NCBI GenBank assembly: GCA_964036195.1
Contig: OZ038455.1
Location: forward strand, 1 to 64,000
Direction: 5' to 3'
DNA from: Sphaerolaimus hirsutus
Taxonomy: Eukaryota; Nematoda; Chromadorea; Monhysterida; Sphaerolaimidae
DNA length: 64,000 nucleotides
This document shows positions 52,901-61,900 of this stretch, piece by piece (position 1 is the first letter of the stretch; each line of letters opens with the position of its first letter). A program made the translations under genes and the position numbers. Under the pieces are notes generated by a model. The model was not told the origin of the DNA and did no database searches. It saw nothing but the letters and a program-made list of their open reading frames with translations.

Positions 52901-55900
52901 ACTTTTTCACATGAATCTTGCAGAAATTTCAGATACTGGTTCTTCAACCAATGTTTTCACACACTCTAATGCCAACGGTTGATTTTTATATCAAGATAAA
53001 GCAAAAATATAACTACTGTATTTCCTCGAATTACCCCCTGGGGGGTTTATTTTTTCAGAGTGGAAATTTTAAGGGGGGGGGTATTTCGAGGGGGGGGTTA
53101 TTATTTCGCCAGAAATTTTTGGAAATCCCAGTACTAAATTGTTGTTTGCAACTTACACAAACATCGAAAAATGCAACAAAAACTGCCACTTATAACACTC
53201 AGTGAAGTTTTATATGTATGCAGACGGTATATTACCAGTTCTAACATAACAGAGTCATTGTTTTTAACATGTGTTCTGCGTTTCCCAGATCACAACCCAC
53301 ATTACGTTCTCTATACAGTAAATTGGGAGGTATTTCGAGGGCTCATAGTGCCCATTTTCAGAAGGGGGTATTTTGAGATGGGGGGGGGGGTAATTCGAGG
53401 GGGGTGGTATTTCAAGGAAATACGGTACATTACATCTTTTTGGGTCAGTGCCAACATTGTGGAATGTATTTGACGTGGTGTGTGTGTTTCATTCCTTAGA
53501 ATTGTAGCAACTTGAGTTGAGAAACTTGACTTAAAATATCATTGAATAGATATGACAAGCAATTATGTGCTGCATGCGGTGCGAAAATGTGCGCTTGCGT
53601 GCAAATTTTTTGAAATATATGTTTAAAAGTCATTTGAAAATTGATATTTTTGATATGATTCAATGGGAAACCCCGACTCGAAATTTGCTGAATNNNNNNN
53701 NNNNNNNNNNNNNNNNNNNNNNNNNNNNNNNNNNNNNNNNNNNNNNNNNNNNNNNNNNNNNNNNNNNNNNNNNNNNNNNNNNNNNNNNNNNNNNNNNNNN
53801 NNNNNNNNNNNNNNNNNNNNNNNNNNNNNNNNNNNNNNNNNNNNNNNNNNNNNNNNNNNNNNNNNNNNNNNNNNNNNNNNNNNNNNNNNNNNNAGGTCTA
53901 AATTGCCCCACCCTGTATATTTATTTGCATGAGTAGTGTGGTAAATTTTTCACAGGTTGATAGATGGAAAAATTACATATTACTTATGTTTCAAAGTTCA
54001 GCAGGTGATGTTCGTCCAAAAGGCATTATCACACCAACGGACCTGTGGTCTAGATAAATTTTGTGAACATGTTGGAATCATACAGTTGTTTATTTTACAA
54101 ATCATGAGCAATAGCAACTAGGGAGTCAAAATAATTTTTTAACGGAAACGGAAACGGCAAAAAACTGTCAGCGGCTGGAAAACGGAACGAAAAACGGGAA
54201 AAAATTTCACTTGGCGGAAAACAGAAACGGAGACAGAAAAAAATTTCAGTAACCGGAAAACGAAAAAAGGGGCCGGAAAAAACGGAAACAGAAAATTGAA
54301 ATTTGCACAGAGACAAAAAAATTTGCTGAACTTTTGCCAGAAAATGAATAAAATTTGCCAAAATTTTGATGGAAGTGGAAAAAATTTGCAGAAATTTTGC
54401 TGGAAACATGAAAAATTTACATAATGGACAATGTGCATGAATGTTTATTAGGTGGCAGTCCCAAGCCCTGTAAAGTGTAAAGTAAAGTGTCAAATGTAAA
54501 GTCAAATGCAAAGTAAAGTGTCAAATGTAAAGTCAAATGCAAAGTAAACTGTCAATTGTCATGTAAAGTCCAGTAATAAAATCCTCTTCTTTTTTTGTTT
54601 TGATTGACACTTGACTTTGCATTTGACTTTACATTTGACACTTTACTTTACACTTTACAGGGCTTGGGACTGCCCCCAGTTTGGCTGGAACAGAAAACAG
54701 AAAGTTGAGCCAGAAAAAGGAGAAATGAGGTGGAAAAACAGAAAATTGAGGTGTAAAACAGAAAAAAGGTGGAAAAACTGGTAATTGAGCCGGAAAACGG
54801 AATAAAGGTGGAAAAACTGAAAATTTAGCCAGAAAATGGAAAATGTGCCAGAAAAACGGAAATGGAAAAAAGTGGCCAGAAAATGGAAAAAAATTTCAGC
54901 AGCGAAAAACGGAATGGAAAATAGAAAAAAATTTGCCGGCGGAAAATGGAAATTTGACACCCTAATAGCAACTCAATATTTGCTAATTCCTGTTGTCAGT
55001 TCCTGAATGTAGACCTTGTACAAACCAATTCTAGAATTCCACTTAACAACAACAATTTTTCATTTGTCCGGTTTCTCACTTATATATTCACACACAGCAA
55101 AAATGGGCCTGTAAACGCATGGAAGCAGCGCGCTTCACACGCTTCCACCAACATCACGAGATTCTGGATGAAGTGTCTTCCACACGCTTCACCTAGCTTC
55201 ACCACGTGCTTCACGCACATCCAAACATGTGGAAGACACTTCACGTAGCTGGTGCTTCCACATGCTCCCCCTGCATATACATTTGCATGGGAGCACCATA
55301 TTAAAAAGCATGAAGTGCCTTCACACAGATTTTCATGATGCTTGTGGAAGCGCTAGCGTGTTTGGTGAAGCATCGGGAAGCGTCAGCATGAAGACACTTC
55401 ACAACACTTCACCACACATCCACACCCCCATTTTTTGCTGTGACACTAACCAAATTCACAGTCCAAATTGCATGGCAGCTCTGGTGGCGGCGGCTCAGTG
55501 GGCGGGGGTGGGGGCGGCTCGGTGGGCGGCGGCGGGTCGGGGGGACCCGGTCCGGGTCCCGGGTCTGGCGGCGGGTCCTCCTCCTCTTCACAAGGCTCCA
55601 GCTCCACCTGGATGTTGTCGATGATGGCCAAGTCAACGTTCTTCTTGGACACCATGTTCCTGGCCACGATCACTATCTGAAAATATGGCCTTCAATGAAA
55701 TGCCTCTGTTTGTTGTACTGCAGCAGTGGTAACTACCGTATTACCTCGAATTATCCCCCCTTGAATTAACCCCCCCTCGAATTAACCCCCCCTTAAAATG
55801 GGCTGGGGAAGTAATAACCCCCCCCCCCCTCGAAATACCCCCCCCCTTCGGAATGATGTACGACATGTACATAATAAATACGTCATGTACGCAATGTACA

Positions 55901-58900
55901 TGATGTATATTACTGTTAATTTGCATTGCAGCTACACATAGAGTAGTTTGTGTAGCTATCTACGTTTTTATGTCCAAATATATCCTGTTTGGACACATTT
56001 ATTACCTATTTTGGGTACGCAAATGCCTACTATTTACAACGATCCTTACAAAAATTTCTGACGAAATAATAATAAAAAAACCTCGAATAAACCTCCCCCT
56101 CGAATTACCCCCCCCCCCCTCAAATTTTGCTGGCGAAATAATAAACCCCCATGGGGGTATTTCGAGGTAATACGGTAAAACAAAAAGTTTAAAATAATGA
56201 TACTGAACCTAAACAAGTCGTTTGCAGATTGCAGTAATAAGGCAGTGAGGTAGTACAAATACACTATGTCATCTGTACAAGACTCTGGATGAACATATTG
56301 CACTCATTCAGTCCAGGCTGGCCGCGAGGTTTCCACGCGTGAAAAACAAAGTGCTAAAACAAACGCGCGGAACCCATTTTTGTTGCGTGCATAGAAAATG
56401 GGTTTGCTCTCGGTTTGCCGCATAGCACATTGCGGAACGTACTTATGTCGCGTGCTCATGCCTCGCAGTGTTATTTCGTCGCAGCAGCTATTAGTCTTTG
56501 AGGATTTTTGGCTTGGGGAATCATTGGATACATGTGATTTGCAATTTTTTGTCTCACATACAATTTATGAGTATTCATGGATTTATTGAGTCAAATTTTA
56601 CTCAAAGATGGTATTTATGTAAGTATATGTAACATATGTGTAAAAAATATATGTAAATTGTCATGGTACTGATATTTAAATCAAAAATTATCAGCACTGC
56701 ATGTAATTTCGGGGCATATGAAATGGAGACATGATGAATTCTGACAATCTGACTGTAAGTCATATTGGGACTGTGACGAAATGGCACGCGGTGGATCAGC
56801 CCACGTCATACTACCTGGCGCCAAACTAAATCCAAACCAGAAAATGCAACCATGCGCTTATGTGGTCATCTGGTCTATGTGCACAAAACGAAAACTTGTC
56901 TATGCACGCAAACTTATGGAGGTCAAATTGACCAGGCGCGCGGAAACGTTTGTTTTTAGCAAGACACAGATTCTATGTGTTTGCAACACGAACACGTAAT
57001 GACCTTATTGGGTATTACTAAGTCATTATCTGGAAAAAATTTGGTGGCTGCACTGTCGGAAGTGCATATTTCCATGAATTCTCTGCCGATTTTGATGGTT
57101 GAGCACTTAAAATGATCAGAATGATGTGGTGATCACTTGAATAAAGCAATAATAATAATATTTATATTGTGGCACTTAATTTTCATTGTGTGTTTCAAGC
57201 GTTGAATTTAAAAAAAAAACCATCTGAATAATGAACCAAAAGTTATTGAGTTTTTCATCATTATATTTTGTTTTTATCATGGAATAATTAATTGTGGAAT
57301 TTAACACAAGATATTTCATAACTCCTGCAATTTTTTTGTGCATGTGGAAACGTTTTGTTCGACACACAGACGTTGCCTGTTATGTGCACGCCATTTTTGT
57401 GCGCGCGCAGGGGCTCTGGAGTTGTGTGTCTGTGCGCGCATCGGGCAACCTCTGTTATTGTCATTGCGCGGAACACGTGTCCACCCAATGTTTTTTATGT
57501 GCTTGCATGCGGAAACGCACGCGCAGAACCCTCGCGGACAGCCTGATTCAGTCCTGCTTAACTTGTTGAGTAAAGTATGACTTGAGCATGTTGGCAAATT
57601 TTCAGCATATCCCAAATGCCTAGGTTGTGTGACGAACGTCGAAGAGTTGTCCGGGGGGCAGGACGGCGGTGACGGGGCCGGGCGCGGCGGCGGGCGGCAG
57701 GCGCACGCAGTGCACCAGCGGGTTCTCCACCCGCGACGGCGTGAACGTGTCCTGGGCGCACACTTCCATGATCACCTCCTCCGTTGACCAGTATCTGTGG
57801 CAAATATATGCTCAGTGCTAGTAGGTATTATATTTAAGTACCATTACCAGAATACCCAGGTATTCTCTGTGGCAGTGCACAGTGAATCGTTCAACTAATT
57901 TCTGACAACTCACTGTCAGCTTGCTTGACAAAAATAAAAAAATAGTTGCTGCTCACTGACAGCTGAAGGCAGCTAACTGCCATTTTATTTGGTGCATGAT
58001 AAAATTTGCTGACAACCCATGCTGAAACTACAGCATGCTGACAGCTTGTTGCCAACTTGCTGCCACGCGCTGAGACAACCTGACTAAAGAATGAATAGGA
58101 CATTATTCACAGGGGGAAGCACAGCTCCCAGCAGCAACTCGCTGCCAACTAGCTGACAATGCATTGTTCTTTACTGTGTAACTTGCGTCCTTCTTATTCT
58201 ACAATTTTTTCCAAAAAAATCTCCAACTGACTGCACTTTGACATTGACAGGGTCATCGGTGCAGCGCACAGTGCACGAGACAAATCTCGCTGACCAGAAC
58301 TCATTCTCAGCTTCTCCACCAACTGCCATCAAGAATGGACTTTGATCTGCATATTTGTAAAAATTAAAATTAAGTAGCTTATAGATACACTCCTGTTTAC
58401 CTCGATCCGCACTTTTGTGATTTTTTTATAAAAAGTTTTGTCGCGCCCCCCACCTAACTTTACAGCGAATTTCATCCCATACAAAAAGTAGCCCAAAGAG
58501 TTGCCTAAATGCCCATTGGGGCACCCCCCATTGTAATGCCATGTGGGCTGTGTAAATGGGCCACACATTTTTTTATACCAAAATGCAGTGATCACCTTTT
58601 CCAATACGCGTTTCGTAAAATGATTATATTCTGTCAGTCAAAGCGGGAAAACTGCTTGAAAGACATAAAAGAGTCCTAGCTTAGTGCCAAATGCCATTTC
58701 AACGGCTTATTTAGAGATAGAAATAAGATTAGGCATTTTCAATTTGTTCTGATTTGTACAGCAGACCACAATCAGCTGTGTTTGTGATCGCTTGCTCAGC
58801 TCATGCTACATCTGTTCACACAGAGTATGCTTCTGTCTGAAAGAGAAATCCTTAGGCATTTTTTTAAAATTGACTCCACTTGAATACAGCCCCCCACACC

Positions 58901-61900
58901 AGAGAATTGAAGGAGCGAAATTTAAAAACAATTGCTCAATTCTTCTTACTACTAATTTTCTTCCCTGGACAAAATGTACCATGTGTTTTAAATTTCGCTC
59001 CTTCAATTCTCTTGTGTGGGGGGCTATATTCAAGCAGGGTCAGTTTTAAAAAAAATGCCTAAGGATTTCTCTTTCAGACAGAAGCATACTCTGTGTGAAC
59101 AGATGTAGCATGAGCAGATAAAGCGATCACAAACACAGCTGATCGTGATCTGCTGTACAAATCAGAACAAATTGAAAATGTCCTCATCTTATTTCTATCT
59201 CTAAATAAGCCGTTGAAATGGCATTTGGCACTAAGCTAGGACTCTTTTATGTCTTTCAAGCAGTTTTCCGGCTTTGACTGACAGAATATAATCATTTTAC
59301 GAAACGCGTATGGGAAAAGGTGATCACTGCATTTTGGTATAAAAAAATGTGTGGGCCATTTACACAGCCCACATGGCGTTACAATGGGGGGTGCCCCAAT
59401 GGGCATTTAGGCAACTCTTTGGGCTACTTTTTGTATGGGATGAAATTTGCTGTAAAGTTAGGTTGGGGGAGTGACAAAACTTTTTATAAAAAAATCACAT
59501 AGGTGAGGATCGAGTTAAACAGGAGTGTATCTAAGTCAGAGCAAATAACTAACTTGGAGGTGGTGGATTTGCAAAGTTGCTCTCAAACTTCTTCTCGTCC
59601 TTAATGCCACCGACTTTGTACCACTGGAACTCGTCCTGTCCGTTCTCGTCATTCCCCCAGCAGCAGTCGCCGCCAAAGTCGCATGCCAACTCGTCCCCGG
59701 ACTCGATCGGCGCGTCGTTATTATAGTACGCTGCAAGCGGAAACTGTTTTGTACTCAGCGACCATGTGAATTACTTTGACCAAATAAAGGTTTGCTTTGG
59801 TCACATGAAATGCATGTACAACATCACCTGAAATATATGCACTACTAACTCACTGGGCAGAGTGTTTAATTACATCTTAACACAATTGAAGCACCACTTT
59901 ACATAAACACCTTCCCGGACAAGTTCACCACCCATTTTTTTATTTCACTTCGAATGCAATATCTCCGTCCATGGGGGTGTTATAAAGCTGAAACTTTGTA
60001 TATATAAAGTTGTAAGACCCCTCTACTCCCCAACAATGGGGGAGGTGCGGCGACTCACTACAGGGTGGGTGGCCCTATATGCAACAATTTTTTTGGCGTT
60101 TTTGGTGTCCCAAACAAGTTCACCACCCACTTGATTGCCTACACTACAAGAGCCATATCTCCAGCTGTCATGGCGGTATAAAGCTGAAATTTGGGGGATG
60201 TCTTGCCAACAACCCCCCTCACAATACACCAGAGGGGCGGCTGCCAACGACCCACTTAAGCATTGTTCACTGCATATAAAGTTGACCATTTTCTAAAAAC
60301 AGCCCAAGTGTCCCAAAACAAGTTTATCACCCAGCTGCATTGAAAAAATGTTGCAACAGCATACCTAATATAAAACTGAATTGGGTTGGAACACTATTTC
60401 AGCCAAAAACAAAATTTTTCAGTAGGGCACCCTCCCTGTCCCATAAAACGGTAGAATGAAAATTTCACTTTAAACCATTTTTTTGTTTCACACTTACAAA
60501 GTTGGTTTACAAAGTTCACTAGAGAATGGTCTAAGGTTCAAAGTTATGTAAACAACATAACCTCTAAAATGCCTCCATAAGGAAATTTACTTGGGGTGAA
60601 TTCTATGATGTCAAAATGATGTCATTTCAGGAACAAAATTTGACACAATTTTCACTTTTTCATTCACCCCAAATAAATTTCCTTATGGAAGCATTTTGGA
60701 GGTTATGTTGTTTACATAACTTTGAACCTTAGACCCTCCCCTAGTGAACTTTTTAAACCAACTTTTTAAGTGTGATAAAAAAAATTGGTTTAAAGTGAAA
60801 TTTTCAGTCTGCTGTTTATCGGACAGGGTGGGTGCCCTACTGAAAAAAAATTTATCAGCAGAACTAGGGTTCAAATCTGATTCAATTTTATATCAGGTAT
60901 GTTCTCACAACATTTTTTTGTATTGCAGTTGGGTGGCGAACTTGTTTCTGACACTTGGGCTGTTCTTAAAAAATTATCAACTTTATATGCAGTGACCCAT
61001 GCTTTAGTGGGTTGTCAGCAGCCGCCCCACTGGTGTATTGTGAGGGGGGTTGTTGTCAAGACATCCCCCAAATTTCAGCTTTCTACCGCCCTCACAGCTG
61101 GAGATATAGCCTTCAAAGTGAAGCTAATCAAGTGGGTGGTGAACTTGCTTGGGACACCAAAAACACCACAAAAATTGTTGCATATAGGGCGACCCACCCT
61201 GTGGTGAGTCGCCGCACCTCCCCCCATTGTTGGGGAGTAAGGGGGTCTTACAACTTTATACATACAAAGTTTCAGCCTTATAACACCCCCATGGACGGAG
61301 ATATTGCGTTCGAAGTGAAATAAAAAAATGGGTGGTGAACTTGTCCGGGAAGGTGTTTATATGCTTATAACCAGATAAATGCATAACGTACACTACAGTT
61401 TACATGGGTTTTCTCAAATATTTATATTTTGTGTGTATTTATAATAATATCAAAAAATGACTCGAAAGGAGTCATGTGACAAGGTTCCACACTTGGGTGG
61501 TGTTTACAGTTGATGACTGTGTGATGACCATGGCTTGATTCTTCAACAATTTTTTGGGATGAGAATGAAATGTTTTACATGTGTGATGGCTTGAACAATA
61601 ATGATTTTATCAGCCTCATAACGTAGGAAAAACCTCAAATGTCAAACATTTCATAATCATGAATACTAGGTCATACATTTTTCATGTTGTCACAGTTTGT
61701 CATGGGTTGTCGCTGAAATTTGTTCCATGTAGCCTTGTTCATGAGGCTCGTAGAACAAATTTTTGCGACAGCCTGTGATGACAAAAAAAAGGTATGATCT
61801 AGTGTGCATGATTGTGAAATATGAGGGTTTTTTTGTATTTATTAGGTTGTGGGCTGATCAAGCACTATTGATCAAGCATATCATATGTTTCATTCTCAGT

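Larger units (their letters stand above)
53925..58550. repeat. Segmental duplication, copy 2
   Basis: Counterpart of 49,000-52,746, enlarged by a GGGTGTCAAA MITE (54,119-54,964) and a CCGTATTACCTCGA MITE (55,736-56,175). Exon sequences are near identical. Confidence 0.9.
58385..59533. repeat. 1.15-kb inverted repeat including MAM exon a
   Basis: Left arm 58,385-58,925 is repeated in reverse at about 58,990-59,533, spacer about 60 bp, centre near 58,959. The right arm holds an inverted, frame-intact remnant of exon a (about 59,370-59,510, plus strand) with a few substitutions (KLGWGSDKTF for KLGGGRDKTF). Confidence 0.9.

Noticed and set aside
53565-53936. ORFs of 83-123 residues running through N bases
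   Set aside because: Open only because Ns contain no stop codons; the flanks show no coding signal.
60023-61323. Similar ORFs of 88-103 residues on opposite strands
   Set aside because: Mirror images in the arms of the foldback element. No homology recognised and each is broken relative to the other.
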